Below are positions 26,776-36,161 of a stretch of DNA of 64,000 nt, one piece after another (within the stretch, counting starts at the first letter, position 1; each line of letters begins with the position of its first letter). The notes beneath the pieces were generated by a model that made no database searches, was not told the DNA's origin, and saw only the letters and a program-made list of their open reading frames with translations. The stretch comes from Caulobacter radicis (GTDB taxonomy: Bacteria > Pseudomonadota > Alphaproteobacteria > Caulobacterales > Caulobacteraceae), in contig NZ_QDKO01000044.1 of NCBI RefSeq assembly GCF_003094615.1, forward strand, positions 1 through 64,000, read 5' to 3'. Made by a program: the position numbers and the translations under genes.

Positions 26776-28282
26776 GTTGAAAAAGGCCGTTGAGGCGGCG
26801 CCTGCGGCCTGATTCACTGCTGTTGAAGCAGGAGGTCGCGGTCATGATGGGCGAGCGTCGGATCGAGCAGCCGGCCCTGTTCTACGAGTTCTCGCTCGAT
26901 GGGCACGTGCCCCAGGATCATCTGCTGCGGGCCATCGATCGGTTCGTCGATCTGGACGGCGTGCGGGGCCATCTCGCGCCCTTTTACAGCGCGATCGGCC
27001 GGCCCTCGATCGATCCGGAACTGATGATCCGGATGCTGCTGATCGGCTACTGCATGGGCGTGCGCTCCGAGCGCCGGCTATGCGAGGAGGTCCACCTCAA
27101 CCTTGCTTATCGCTGGTTCTGCCGTCTGGGCCTGGATGGCGAGGTCCCCGATCACTCCACCTTCTCCAAGAACCGCCACGGTCGTTTCCGCGACAGCGAC
27201 CTGCTGCGCGAGCTGTTCGAGAGCGTGGTGCGCCGCTGCATGGCCGAGGGCCTGGTCGGCGGCGAGGGCTTCGCCGTCGACGCCAGCATCATCCGCGCCG
27301 ACGCCAGCCGGCACAGGACCGCCGTCGATGGCGCCGCGGGCTTGCCGGCCGAGGCCGCCGGGCGTGCCGTCGAGGAGTATCTGGCGGTGCTGGACGATGC
27401 GGCTTTTGGCGCGGCCACGCCCGTCACCCCCAAGTACATCTCGCTGTCGGATCCGGCCTCACGCTGGACAGCCGCCCAGGCCGGGCCGGCCAGCTTCGCC
27501 TATTGCACCAATTACCTCATCGACCTGGATCATGCGGTGATCGTCGATGTCGAGCCCTCGACCGCGGTGCGCCAGGGCGAGCTGGCCGCCTGTCGCACCA
27601 TGATCGAGCGCGCCAACGATAGGCTAGGCCTCTATCCAGAGCGCCTGGCCGCCGACACCGCCTACGGCACGGCCGAGATGCTCGATTGGCTGGTCCATGA
27701 TCAGGGCATCGAACCCCACATCCCCGTCTTCGACAAATCCCAGCGCGATGACGGGACCTTCTCGCGCGCCGACTTCAGCTTCGACCACCAAGCCGACGCC
27801 TATACCTGTCCGGGCGGCAAACTGCTCCGGTCCAGCCGGCGCGCCTTCAAGGTTCCGCGCAACAACGCTCCGGCCGATGACACCATCCGATATCGCGCCA
27901 GCACCCACGACTGCCAGCCGTGCCCGCTCAAAGCGGCCTGCTGCCCCAGCCAGCCCTGTCGAAAAGTGACCCGCTCGATCCACGAGGGCGCGCGCGACAT
28001 GGCCCGCGATATCGCCAAGACCGACGCCCCTACATCACCTCCCGGCGCGAGCGGAAAAAGGTCGAGATGCTCTTCGCCCACCTCAAGCGCATCGTCGGGC
28101 TGGATCGCCTCAGGTTACGAGGCCCCAACGGCGCCAGAGACGAGTTCCTCCTCGCCGCCACCGCCCAAAACCTCCGCAAACTCGCCAAGCTCGCCCAACA
28201 GTAGCCTCAGGCCTCACCCGCCTGAGCGACAACGACTTCTCATCACTACCTAACGCCCGCCAGATAAGACGCCTTTTTCAAC
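26776..28282 (+). mobile_element. IS1182-like insertion sequence
   Basis: Terminal inverted repeats GTTGAAAAAGGC (26776-26787) and GCCTTTTTCAAC (28271-28282) enclose one transposase gene, giving about 1.5 kb. The family call comes from the transposase. I could not define a target duplication with confidence. Confidence 0.75.
26844..28204 (+). pseudogene. IS1182-family transposase, frameshifted
   Basis: Starts at ATG 26844 (MMGERRIEQPALFYEFSLDG). N-terminal helices LMIRMLLIGYCMGVRSERRL and HSTFSKNRHGRF and the DDE-type catalytic core (GFAVDASIIRADAS, RLAADTAYGTAEMLDWL) are intact. After RDIAKTDA, at about 28025-28032 in a C-rich run, the frame breaks. The family sequence YITSRRERKKVEMLFAHLKR with the final catalytic Glu continues in another frame to the stop at 28204. 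It is either inactivated or needs a frameshift. If left in frame 1, translation continues into a proline/serine-rich nonsense tail ending at 28253. Confidence 0.85.
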
Positions 28283-28314
28283 GGCATCGGTCGTGAGCTG
28301 CCTCAGCGGCGAGG

Positions 28315-28361
28315 CGACGAACGTCGTGTTCCTGGAGGCCTTCCAACGTCAGCTACTGGCG
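28315..28361 (+). repeat. dispersed two-hairpin repeat copy
   Basis: GACGAACGTCGTGTTCCTGG, then AGGCCTTCCAACGTCAGCTA and CTGGCGC, just outside the IS right end. Consensus described at 14993. Confidence 0.65.
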
Positions 28362-28453
28362 CGATCGCGGCGTGGCGAGGAGCTGCCGCCGATGTCGCAG
28401 GGCGCGCTCGGCTAGGGGCGGTCCAGCCGCCTCGGAGCCGGGACTGGGGATCT

Positions 28454-28699
28454 GCCGCCGCAGGTCCTGCTCACCCACTTGGGCGGCTTCGCGGTCGTGC
28501 TGCCGCTGACGCTGGAAAACTGCGGCAGGCTGGGGCGCAGTTCGTGACTCTGGAGGCGGTGATGGCCGATCCCGCCTACGCCGAGTCCGGCGGCGACTTC
28601 GCGCTGGAGCGGGAGGCCAAGCGCAAGGGCGTGGATATGACCGCCATGCCGGGCGCGCCGCAGTCGACGGCCGACATCAAGCAGATGTGCCGGCCATGA
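28454..28699 (+). pseudogene. polysaccharide deacetylase 3' remnant
   Basis: QVLLTHLGGFAVVLPLTLE in one frame and LRQAGAQFVTLEAVMADPAY then EREAKRKGVDMTAMPGAPQS in the next together match the C-terminus of secreted NodB-type polysaccharide deacetylases. A frameshift lies at about 28515, and no catalytic domain remains upstream, where the repeat and IS begin. Debris. Confidence 0.55.
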
Positions 28700-28712
28700 A
28701 CTAACCTGTTGA

Positions 28713-29561
28713 TCAGGCGGGCAGGCCCGCCGATGCGTCGTGCGCCCCTTGGAGTTGATCGTCAGACGTCAGCCCATCCCCGACGTAATAGAAGTCGTCG
28801 GACGCCTTGAAGTCGGGCTCGATCGCCTTCAGTTCGAAGAGGCCGCACTTGATCAGATCCGCCGCGTTCGGATCGAACAGGGCTATGTTGTAGCCGTCCT
28901 TGCCGAAGTTGCTCTTGTAGACGACGCCATCGAAGCCCGCCGACTTGAAGAGTTCGGCCAGGATCTGCGTCGCGGCGTAGTCTGCCTGATCGTCAGAGCG
29001 CGTCATCGGCTCAGCGAAAGCCTTGTCGATATGCGTCCACACCGCTTCGGTACGCTCTTCCGACGACGGCTCGCCGTTGCCGATCTCCAGATCGAGGAAG
29101 AACGGCGAGGCATCATGGCGGCGCGAACAATCGACTACGCTGAGCGGACGATTGGTCCGGAATTGCCCAACCGAGACTTTCGAGCCGATCCAGGGGCGAA
29201 CCTCGGCCATGGCCGTGGTCTTGCTCGTCGCCATATAGAGGCAGGGGATGCCGCGCGCATTAGCTCGGCCGTCCGATGCCTTGTCGGGAAGCGGCTTCAT
29301 CCGCGCGGGAGGATGAGCGCATGGGACTTCGTCATCAATGCAGCTATTGTAGGCACGCCAGTCGTGACCGAGTGCGGCCCGCCAAAAGAGACTGCCCCTC
29401 GGAATATCGATTTTGCGAGACTGGCTGGTGACTAGCACCGCCTGCAGGAAGGCCTCGACTTCGGGCGGCCGCACATAGCGAAACTCCCGGGTCACCGAGC
29501 GTTCGAAGAGCCAGTAGCTTCTCCACGACGGGAAGGCGTCGTTGGGGATGTCGTTTGTCAT
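28713..29561 (-). CDS. RES-domain protein (NAD+-degrading toxin family)
   Basis: 282 residues. The RES fold is recognisable from LFWRAALGHDWRAYNS (Arg), RGIPCLYMATSKTTAMAEVR (Tyr and Glu of the R-Y-E site) and ILAELFKSAGFDGVVYKSNF followed by YNIALFDP. RES toxins of Res-Xre pairs degrade NAD+. This one is longer than typical toxins (150-230 residues), and no Xre/MbcA-like antitoxin gene is adjacent. It may belong to the free-standing RES subgroup seen in defence loci. It follows the membrane/coiled-coil gene at 67 bases on the same strand. Confidence 0.8.
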   Translation of the reverse strand: MTNDIPNDAFPSWRSYWLFERSVTREFRYVRPPEVEAFLQAVLVTSQSRKIDIPRGSLFWRAALGHDWRAYNSCIDDEVPCAHPPARMKPLPDKASDGRANARGIPCLYMATSKTTAMAEVRPWIGSKVSVGQFRTNRPLSVVDCSRRHDASPFFLDLEIGNGEPSSEERTEAVWTHIDKAFAEPMTRSDDQADYAATQILAELFKSAGFDGVVYKSNFGKDGYNIALFDPNAADLIKCGLFELKAIEPDFKASDDFYYVGDGLTSDDQLQGAHDASAGLPA

Positions 29562-29628
29562 CGTGGATCCTGTCAGCGCGGTTCGCCAGCGCCTTCGCTT
29601 TTGATGGGCTGAAAAGCACAGCGCCGCG

Positions 29629-30366
29629 CTAGGCCCGGGCGTCGGAAGCGTTGGATCGCGGGATGGATCTGCGCGCTAACGGCGACCACCAACGGCGCGG
29701 TCTGGGCGCTTCCAGCCGGAGCACTGGGAGCAGAGCCGTCTCGATGATGCCGATCTGCTCGGCGATGGTTTTGTCCATCTCGTTTTCGGCCGCGGAGGGA
29801 TATTCCGACCAGATCGTCTGATCGATCTTGTCGCTGAGGGCTCGATCGCGGCCCTCGGTGTAGCGCACGCTAGCGTCGGCGTAGACCTGAACGGTGTGGA
29901 ACTGGCGGCTCAGGGTCTCCAGCGCCTTTTCGAGCGCCTCGCTGAATAGCGCGCGCGCCGTAGGCAGGCACTCGTCGAGCGTGACCCTGACCTCGCGCTC
30001 GCGATTGAGCCGCTCATGATAGGCCTGGGCGGTGCACAGCCGCCGCGTCTTGGCGGCGTCGAGGGGCGGCTCAAACCGACCGGCTTCGCGCAGCCGTTCT
30101 TCGGCGATCTCGAGCTCATAGCCCATCATTGCCGGACTGCGCACGCGGGCCAGGGCGCGTCGCGCGTTGTAGGCGGCGGTGAGGAAGCGCTCGGCCTGCT
30201 CGATACGGCGTTCGGAGATCTTCTGGCGACGCCACTTCTCGAAGGTGTTGGCGCCGATGACCGCGGCGAGCATCACCGTCAGCGCTCCGGTGATCGCCCC
30301 GATACCCTGCAGCATGGTCCCGGTCGCCTGCCAGTCTATGGTGCTCGCGTAATTTGGATCTGACAC
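29629..30366 (-). CDS. membrane-anchored coiled-coil hypothetical protein
   Basis: 245 residues, GTG start at 30366 without a clear ribosome site (ATG 30315 is an alternative). One membrane helix at about 18-40 (LQGIGAITGALTVMLAAVIG) is followed by a long charged helical region (KWRRQKISERRIEQAERFLT, ELEIAEERLREAGRF). No family recognised. It is divergent from the TIR gene and upstream of the RES gene, a layout suggesting a shared accessory or defence function. Inference from position only. Confidence 0.6.
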   Translation of the reverse strand: MSDPNYASTIDWQATGTMLQGIGAITGALTVMLAAVIGANTFEKWRRQKISERRIEQAERFLTAAYNARRALARVRSPAMMGYELEIAEERLREAGRFEPPLDAAKTRRLCTAQAYHERLNREREVRVTLDECLPTARALFSEALEKALETLSRQFHTVQVYADASVRYTEGRDRALSDKIDQTIWSEYPSAAENEMDKTIAEQIGIIETALLPVLRLEAPRPRRWWSPLARRSIPRSNASDARA

Positions 30367-30549
30367 GAGATATTGCCCCCCCCCGAAGCGTCGCTATCAA
30401 ACCTGCCACGAGTTGTGGGCGCTTGGTCAAGTCGAGCCTTGACGCCGTGAAGGCAAAGGGAGGCTCTTAAGTCGTCTGACTGTCTGAGTGACCGCCCTGG
30501 TTGTTTTATTCAGGTTTTGTTCTCGCTCGGTACGGGTTAAGCTCGACCT

Positions 30550-31812
30550 ATGGCCAAGATTCAGCACTACAGCGGAGGCCGAAAGGTGTCGGCTTCGTCG
30601 TTCTGGAAGAACATCGAAAAGAAGGGTCTCGACTTGGCGATGAGCCATATCGAGGCGCGCGCTCATGGCGCGGCCGGCTCGATCGTCGATCCGGAAACCG
30701 GAAAGCACGCCGCGGTTTTTGTCCGCCGTGTCGGCGAAAAGGTAGTCGCCCGCACTGAAGGTTCCCCCGCCTTCGCGCGCGAACTCGAACGCAGGCTCGG
30801 GGTGGGCAAAGGAGTGATTACCTCGATGCAAGCGACCCCTTCGCCCGAAACGCCGGTCGTCTATCTGGCTCACGCGTCCGAAGACCATGAACGGCTGGCC
30901 AAGCCGTTGGCCGAGCGCCTGATGGCGGCAGGGATCGAGGTCTGGCTCGATGCCTGGGAGATCAAGACCGGCGACAGCCTCAAGCGAAGGATGGAGGAGG
31001 GGCTGGAGGCCTGCACCCACTTCCTTGTGCTGCTGACGCCATACTCGGTGGGCAAGCCTTGGGTGGAAACCGAGATCGACGCGGGCTTCATGAAGGCCGT
31101 GCAGTCCAAGGCCCGCTTCCTGGGCCTTAGGATCGGCGCCCGGATTTCCGACCTGTCGATCTTCCTGCAGACGACGCGGTGCCCCGAGGTGGACCTGGAG
31201 AAGGACGCCGAGATCGAAGCCCTCATTGCAGACCTCTATGGGGTGACCAAGAAGCCGCCGCGAGGGACCGCGCCGTCCTATGTCCGCAAGGCGCCGTCGA
31301 CACCGAGCACCTGGTCCAAAAGCGCCGCAGCGGTCGCCGAGTTCCTGGTGCGCAACAGCCAGACGGGCAGGCCGTCCGATCCACAGGTCAAGGCTGCAGC
31401 GATCGCCGAGGCCACGGGCTTGTCGATCGAGGACATCCGTATCGGGGCCCTCGATCTCGAAGAGGCCGGGCTCATCGAGCGTTCCAAACAGTTGAACGGT
31501 GAGCGGTCGTTCTGGCCGCGCCAAGGCCTGTTCGTCGAGTTCGACAACGCCTTCATGGACTTCGACAATCGGGCTGATGCGCTGAGCTTCGCCCGCCGGC
31601 TGATCAGCGAAGGCGTTGACGGCGTGCGCCTCGCCGAGGCGATCCCGGAATGGTTTCCCGACTGGACGGTCCGGCAGGCCAACAGCGCGCTGAACTATCT
31701 CGAAGAGGCCAAGCTGGTTGACGCTTACCACACGCTGGGTCAGCCGCCCTACACGGCGCGCGAGGTCCACGTCACCGATCGTACCCGGCGCTTTGTTCGG
31801 GATCACGACTAG
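30550..31812 (+). CDS. TIR-domain protein with C-terminal winged-helix region
   Basis: 420 residues. An N-terminal 95-residue part (MAKIQHYSGGRKVSASSFWK) is of unknown type. The TIR domain spans about 100-240: VVYLAHASEDHERLAKPLAE, GIEVWLDAWEIKTGDSLKRR, ACTHFLVLLTPYSVGKPWVE and TEIDAGF, where the Glu after the W matches the position of the NADase catalytic residue. The last 160 residues contain two winged-helix-like units (AAIAEATGLSIEDIRIGALD, ANSALNYLEEAKLVDAY). Bacterial TIR proteins often sense phage and deplete or cyclise NAD+. The divergent membrane and RES genes would fit a defence patch. Confidence 0.85.
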   Translation: MAKIQHYSGGRKVSASSFWKNIEKKGLDLAMSHIEARAHGAAGSIVDPETGKHAAVFVRRVGEKVVARTEGSPAFARELERRLGVGKGVITSMQATPSPETPVVYLAHASEDHERLAKPLAERLMAAGIEVWLDAWEIKTGDSLKRRMEEGLEACTHFLVLLTPYSVGKPWVETEIDAGFMKAVQSKARFLGLRIGARISDLSIFLQTTRCPEVDLEKDAEIEALIADLYGVTKKPPRGTAPSYVRKAPSTPSTWSKSAAAVAEFLVRNSQTGRPSDPQVKAAAIAEATGLSIEDIRIGALDLEEAGLIERSKQLNGERSFWPRQGLFVEFDNAFMDFDNRADALSFARRLISEGVDGVRLAEAIPEWFPDWTVRQANSALNYLEEAKLVDAYHTLGQPPYTAREVHVTDRTRRFVRDHD

Positions 31813-31825
31813 ACTGGGATGCTCC

Positions 31826-31845
31826 GGCCCGCCTTTCGGCGGGCC
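31826..31845 (+). terminator. hairpin after the TIR gene
   Basis: GGCCCGCC-TTTC-GGCGGGCC, a perfect 8-bp stem 14 bases after the stop, but with no U-tract, so termination may be weak or Rho-assisted. Confidence 0.45.
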
Positions 31846-32216
31846 TCCCGCGCCTTCGGCTTAAGGAGAACGGCCGGCGGTCACGCTCGGTCCCGAGCCT
31901 TTCAGCTCTCCTACGGGCGCGTCGCCTTCGGGCAGGCTTTGGCCTGCCGCCGGCCGCTCGACGCGGACGTTCCGACACGCGCTTTGCGCGGTCTCCTTGC
32001 CGGCTTCATTCGTCATGGGCGCTCGCCTGCGAGCGCGCAGGCTTAGGGTTGCCGCCCTCGGGGCGCTTCGGATCGGCTTCCGCCCAGCTTCGGCCGGTGT
32101 CCTGCAGACGGGTCCCTGCGAAGCCGGCGCCTCCGCTTGCACCCCCGCTCTCGCGGGGGGCGCCCGGGTCGAGCGCGCTTTTTGCGCTCGAACCCCGACA
32201 GCCCAAGGAGGCTTCA
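31846..32216. other. GC-rich intergenic leader of the ParB-like fragment
   Basis: No gene seen. Several short inverted repeats (CCGGCGG-type; CCCCCGCTCTCGCGGGGG at about 32143-32160; GAGCGCGCTTTTTGCGCTC at about 32171-32189) precede an AAGGAGG ribosome site. Looks like a structured leader. Confidence 0.4.
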
Positions 32217-32714
32217 ATGTCCACCTCTGAGACCCCCGCGACCGCCGCCGCTTGCGGCAAGGCCGCAGGCCCAGCCCACATCGTCGTTCAGTACGGCGAG
32301 GTCCGCGACACTCCCCTCAACCGCCTCAAGGCCTCGCCCAAGAACGTCCGGCGCGTCGGCCACAGCGCCGAAGTGATCGAGTCCCGCGCCGCCAGGATCA
32401 CCCACAAGGGCGTTCTGCAGCCCCTGGTCGTCGAGCCCGAGGTCAAGAACGGCCAGGAAACTGGCTACTACCTCGTCAGCGCCGGTAAAGGCCGCCGCCA
32501 GGCCTTACGCCTGCCGGCCAAGCGCAAGGCCCTGGCCAAGGGCGCGGCCGTGCGCTGCGTGGTCAGTTTAGCCGCGAGTACGCGCGTCAATTCGGACTGC
32601 GGCCTCGAAGGACGCCGCGAGGTGGAGAGCCGGTTAGGCCGAAGATACGTCCAGTTTCTGGAGGCTCCGGAAGGACCGCTATTGGCGCCAACCGGTCTGG
32701 TAGACTCCCCGTAG
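32217..32714 (+). pseudogene. ParB/RepB-like partition protein, truncated
   Basis: From ATG 32217 (AAGGAGG upstream) the first about 115 residues read as a plasmid ParB-like protein: YGEVRDTPLNRLKASPKNVR, AARITHKGVLQPLVVEPEVK, YYLVSAGKGRRQALRLPAKR. The ParB CTPase motif region (normally ENxxR) and the DNA-binding half are missing. After AVRCVV the sequence becomes unrelated and runs through a dispersed repeat to the stop at 32714. It therefore probably no longer supports partition. Confidence 0.7.
32645..32690 (+). repeat. dispersed two-hairpin repeat copy
   Basis: ATACGTCCAGTTTCTGGAGG, then CTCCGGAAGGACCGCTATTG and GCGC, inside the nonsense tail of the ParB-like fragment. Confidence 0.65.
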
Positions 32715-33072
32715 GTGTCGACAGAGAGGTCAAGGCCGCGCTTGCCGTCGGCCTGGTTCAAGAAGGATTTGGGCGTGGCCTCGCGCGCCGGGCGCTCGCG
32801 GTCGGAAGGGTAGCTCTCCAGGGGCACCCACGTCGCGGCATCGACGAACCGCGATCCTTCCAACTGCAGCGGCTGTTCCCGCCAGGTCGTATTATAGTTT
32901 CGGTCCGAAGAGCGCGACCCTGCGCGTCCGGCGCGATTTCCGCAGGCCAACGGCTGTGGAGACCGGGCAAGCCCGCGTCGTCGAAGGACAGGGTCACCGC
33001 GTCTTAGGCATGGACTGACAGGCTCGGCGCGCAAAGCAGCAGGGAGGCCAGCAGGATCGCGCAGCGGCGCAT
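32702..33072 (-). pseudogene. degraded gene for a secreted protein
   Basis: From ATG 33072 a good signal peptide (MRRCAILLASLLLCAPSLSV) is followed within three codons by an in-frame TAA. The frame then continues DAVTLSFDDAGLPGLHSRWP, and after another shift NYNTTWREQPLQLEGSRFVD and PKSFLNQADGKRGLDLS in a second frame. It has at least two lesions and loses its 3' end at the repeat. The SFDD motif could suggest a polysaccharide-deacetylase-like enzyme, but I am not sure. Confidence 0.4.
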
Positions 33073-33093
33073 GGTGTTTTCCTCGGGACGTGA

Positions 33094-33128
33094 CGCAAAA
33101 GGGCCCGGTCGCCGAGGCGACCGGGCCC
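33094..33128 (-). terminator. terminator downstream of the sugar TonB receptor
   Basis: A 13-bp perfect stem, GGGCCCGGTCGCC with its complement around a three-base loop, followed on the minus strand by TTTTGCG. It lies about 135 bases past the receptor gene's stop. Confidence 0.6.
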
Positions 33129-33262
33129 AAGTTGTGGGCGACAAGAACGGAGCGACGGGGCGTGCGTCGAGCTCGACGTCCGGCCGGTCCGCAGGAGGGC
33201 GGCGAGCGCCCAGTCCCAGGGGATATCGGCCCGGGCGCCGAAGCGACCCGGGCCAACGCCCC

Positions 33263-36067
33263 CTAGAAACGGTAGGTCAGGCTGGCGCGATAGGTGCGGC
33301 CAAACAGCGGGCGGGCAACGCCGCGGTTGCGCGCGCCGTCCGGCGACAGCAGGTCCGAGAAGATCGGATCGCCCTCGGTGAACGACAGCTGGTTGGTCAG
33401 GTTGGCCACGTTGACCTGCGCCATCAGGTTGGGCGTCACCGCCCAGGCCGCCCCGGCGTTGATGATGTAGTAGGCCGGGTACTGCGTGACGTTGAAGTCC
33501 GTCGATTCCGAGAAGCGCGAGGAGTAGTAGTAGAACTGGCCAAACACCGAGACCGGAACGCCGGTCAGGGGCCTGAAGTCGAAGGATGGGGTGAAGTTGA
33601 CCATCACCGTCGGCAGGCGACGAGGTCGGCGACCGTCTTCGCCGATCTCGACATATTCGTAGCCCGTCAGGACGTTGGCGGCGTTGCGCACTTCGCGGGT
33701 GATCTTGTAGTTGGCGTCGGTGATCTTCGGATCCTGGACGGTGACCGTGCCCTTCAGCTCGAGCCCGTCCACCGGGCGCCAGGCCAGTTCGACTTCAGCG
33801 CCTATGTTCTGGACGCCGCGCTGGTAGACCTCGCCCACCTCGGGGCAGGTGTTGATCTGCGGCACCGCGCCGGTGACCGCGCACTGCGGCGACTGGAAGT
33901 CGCGGTAGACGTTGACGAAGTCGCGCGGGGTGAAGTCGTTGTAGTAGACCGCCGCTGAGGCGTCGAACTTGGGCTTGTAGTACCGCACGCCCGTTTCCAG
34001 CTGCCAGATCCGTTCGATCTGGTTGCGCTTGATGGTCTCGCCGCCGACTTGCTGGGTGGTGTCGACGCGGAACTCGTTCAGGTCCTCAAGGCTCGGCAGG
34101 CGGAACGAGCGCGACACCAGGCCATAGACGGCGATGGGGTCGGAGATCGAATAGTTGGCCCCGACCGACCAGCCCACGGCGCTGAAGCGCTTGTTGAGGT
34201 AGCGCGGCGCGCCGGGCACCGACAGCTCGTTGTCGGCGGTGGTGTCCTGGTTTGAGCCGACGACCACGCTGGCCGGCGTCGCGTCGAAGATCAGGTTGCG
34301 ATCGCGGCGGACCAGGTCGGTCTTCTGGGTCTGCCAGCGGACCCCTAGGTCCAGCTTCAGGCGGCTGTCCAGCGTCTCCCAGTGGTCCTGCAGGTAGCCC
34401 GCATAGCCGCGCGAGCTGGAGTCGGTCACGAAGCCGAAGAAGCCGGGCAGGATCGCCCCACCGCTCGTCAGGCTCGGACCGACGATCGCGCCGTTGGCGT
34501 CCAGACCGCGCAGATCGACCAGACGCGAAGGCTCGCCCATCGTCGAGACCAGGAGGCTGGCCTGGAAGTTGGCGTCATAGCTGTAATCGCTGGCGTAGAC
34601 GCCGGCGGTGAGCTTGTGCTCGCCCCAGAGGTTGAAGGTCTTCTGCGCCTGCAGGTCCATCGAGGCGCTGTCGGCCTTGATGTTGGCGATGAAGGGCAGC
34701 AGGAAGTTCAGATAGGCGTCCGGCGCCACGGCCTGGCCGTTGTCCAGGTAGTAGCCCTGGACGCGCGCCACCTTGGCGTAGTTGGCGATGAAGTCCTCGC
34801 GGCTAATGCCGGCGAAGGCGCCGCAAGGATTGCTCGTCGGGACGTTGAAGAAGCCCCGGAGCTTGGCGTTGTTGAGGTTGCAGCTGAGCGCCGCGCCATG
34901 GGCCGGCGAGATGACGTCGTTCTGCAGGCGCACGTTCAGGAAGTCCCGGGCGAAGGCGGTGTCATTGCCCGTGAACATGGTGTTGAAGTCGTTGGTCCCG
35001 CTCGTGTAGCGAAGCCCGGCCTTGAAGGTCCAGCCATCGCCCATCTCGCGCGAGAACTTCAGGGTGAAGACGTTGAACTTGGGGTGGATGCCGTCGGCCA
35101 GGTCGATGTCGCGCGAGCCGTATTCGCCCATCTGGGTGAAGTGGCGGTTGAACGGCGAGGCCACCGTGCCATGGGCGAAATTGATGCCCAGCGGTTCGAT
35201 GGTGTCCTGGTCGATCTTGGTGGGATTGTCGGCCGTGCCCGGGCCCGACAGGCGCGGCACAGAGATCGGCAGGTTCTGGTAGAAGGCGGTGTGGTCGTTG
35301 AGAAACAGGGCGTGCGCCTGGATCTGGGTGGCCCCGTCGTCGCTGGTGTAGACGATGTTGCCGCGGATCTGGCCGCCGTGGTCGCCGGTGTAGCCGTTGT
35401 CGCGGATGCCGTCGGCGACGCGATAGAAGCCGCCCAGCGCGAAGGTCAGGTTCTTGTTGATCGGGCCCGAGACGAAGGCTTCGTTGCGCACGAAGCCGTA
35501 GTCGGCCACTTCGAGCCGATAGCCGCCCTCGAACGCCTGGCCGCCGGTCTTGGTGACATAGTTCACCGTCGCGCCCAGGCCGTTGGAATAGAGGATGCCG
35601 CCCGGACCGCCCTTCACGACCTCGACCCGATCGGTCATCAGGTCGGTGCGGATGAAGACGTCGTTGTTCATGAACTGGACTTCGGGCTCTTCGTAGACCG
35701 GAAGTCCGTCGATCAGCTGCGGAGCATAGCGAAAGCCGCCGGTGACCGGCAGGCCGCGGACGGTGACGTTGTTGCTGGCCTCGCCGGCGCTGCTGCCCTC
35801 GGTGTAGAGCCCGGGGATGTTGGCCAGCAGGTCGGCCGTGCTGATCGGCGCCAGGCGCTGGATTTCCTCGGTGGTCAGGGTGTTGATCGAGAAGGTGGCG
35901 TCCTTCTTGCGCGTGCCGGCCGTCACCCCCGTGACGACGACTTCCTCGACCTGAACCGTGTCCTGGTCAGCGGGCTTGGGCGGTGCGGCCGCCTGGGCCA
36001 GCGCGCCCGTCGCGGTGAACAGGACGGCCGCCGACACGGACGTGCAGAATGCTTTTTTCAGAGACAC
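33263..36067 (-). CDS. TonB-dependent outer-membrane receptor, fructan/sucrose locus
   Basis: 934 residues from GTG 36067, chosen because GGGAGG lies six bases upstream and a signal peptide follows (SLKKAFCTSVSAAVLFTATG, then ALAQA). An ATG at 36115 is possible but has no ribosome site. TonB box VEEVVVTG, plug NVTVRGLPVTGG and VEVVKGGPGGILYSNGLGA, then a 22-strand-type barrel ending in TYRASLTYRF. With GH32, MFS porter and fructokinase nearby, the substrate is probably sucrose or fructo-oligosaccharides. A promoter and ROK operator lie at 36129-36161. Confidence 0.92.
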   Translation of the reverse strand: MSLKKAFCTSVSAAVLFTATGALAQAAAPPKPADQDTVQVEEVVVTGVTAGTRKKDATFSINTLTTEEIQRLAPISTADLLANIPGLYTEGSSAGEASNNVTVRGLPVTGGFRYAPQLIDGLPVYEEPEVQFMNNDVFIRTDLMTDRVEVVKGGPGGILYSNGLGATVNYVTKTGGQAFEGGYRLEVADYGFVRNEAFVSGPINKNLTFALGGFYRVADGIRDNGYTGDHGGQIRGNIVYTSDDGATQIQAHALFLNDHTAFYQNLPISVPRLSGPGTADNPTKIDQDTIEPLGINFAHGTVASPFNRHFTQMGEYGSRDIDLADGIHPKFNVFTLKFSREMGDGWTFKAGLRYTSGTNDFNTMFTGNDTAFARDFLNVRLQNDVISPAHGAALSCNLNNAKLRGFFNVPTSNPCGAFAGISREDFIANYAKVARVQGYYLDNGQAVAPDAYLNFLLPFIANIKADSASMDLQAQKTFNLWGEHKLTAGVYASDYSYDANFQASLLVSTMGEPSRLVDLRGLDANGAIVGPSLTSGGAILPGFFGFVTDSSSRGYAGYLQDHWETLDSRLKLDLGVRWQTQKTDLVRRDRNLIFDATPASVVVGSNQDTTADNELSVPGAPRYLNKRFSAVGWSVGANYSISDPIAVYGLVSRSFRLPSLEDLNEFRVDTTQQVGGETIKRNQIERIWQLETGVRYYKPKFDASAAVYYNDFTPRDFVNVYRDFQSPQCAVTGAVPQINTCPEVGEVYQRGVQNIGAEVELAWRPVDGLELKGTVTVQDPKITDANYKITREVRNAANVLTGYEYVEIGEDGRRPRRLPTVMVNFTPSFDFRPLTGVPVSVFGQFYYYSSRFSESTDFNVTQYPAYYIINAGAAWAVTPNLMAQVNVANLTNQLSFTEGDPIFSDLLSPDGARNRGVARPLFGRTYRASLTYRF

Positions 36068-36128
36068 TGGTTTCCTCCCGAGGACGCCTTTTCGGCGCGT
36101 TTTTCCAGCCGGCATGACGACGGTATGC

Positions 36129-36161
36129 GACTAAAGCTACTGAAGTGATTTAGTCTGTCAA
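36129..36161 (-). promoter_or_regulatory. promoter and ROK operator for the TonB receptor
   Basis: Minus strand: TTGACA (-35), 16 bases, TAGCTT (-10), with the inverted repeat GACTAAATC-N9-GCTTTAGTC at 36129-36155 spanning the promoter. One mismatch from the perfect palindrome at 37582-37608. Repressor binding would block polymerase. Confidence 0.75.

Noticed and set aside
30427-31806. 459-codon minus-strand frame
   Set aside because: Antisense to the TIR gene, with skewed Arg/Gly/Leu composition and no motif.
33225-33253. GGCCCGGG/CCCGGGCC hairpin downstream of the receptor
   Set aside because: No U-tract; the stronger hairpin at 33101-33128 is a better terminator.
34382-36148. 588-codon plus-strand frame
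   Set aside because: Antisense to the sugar TonB receptor; Val/Gly/Arg/Asp-rich composition with no domain.
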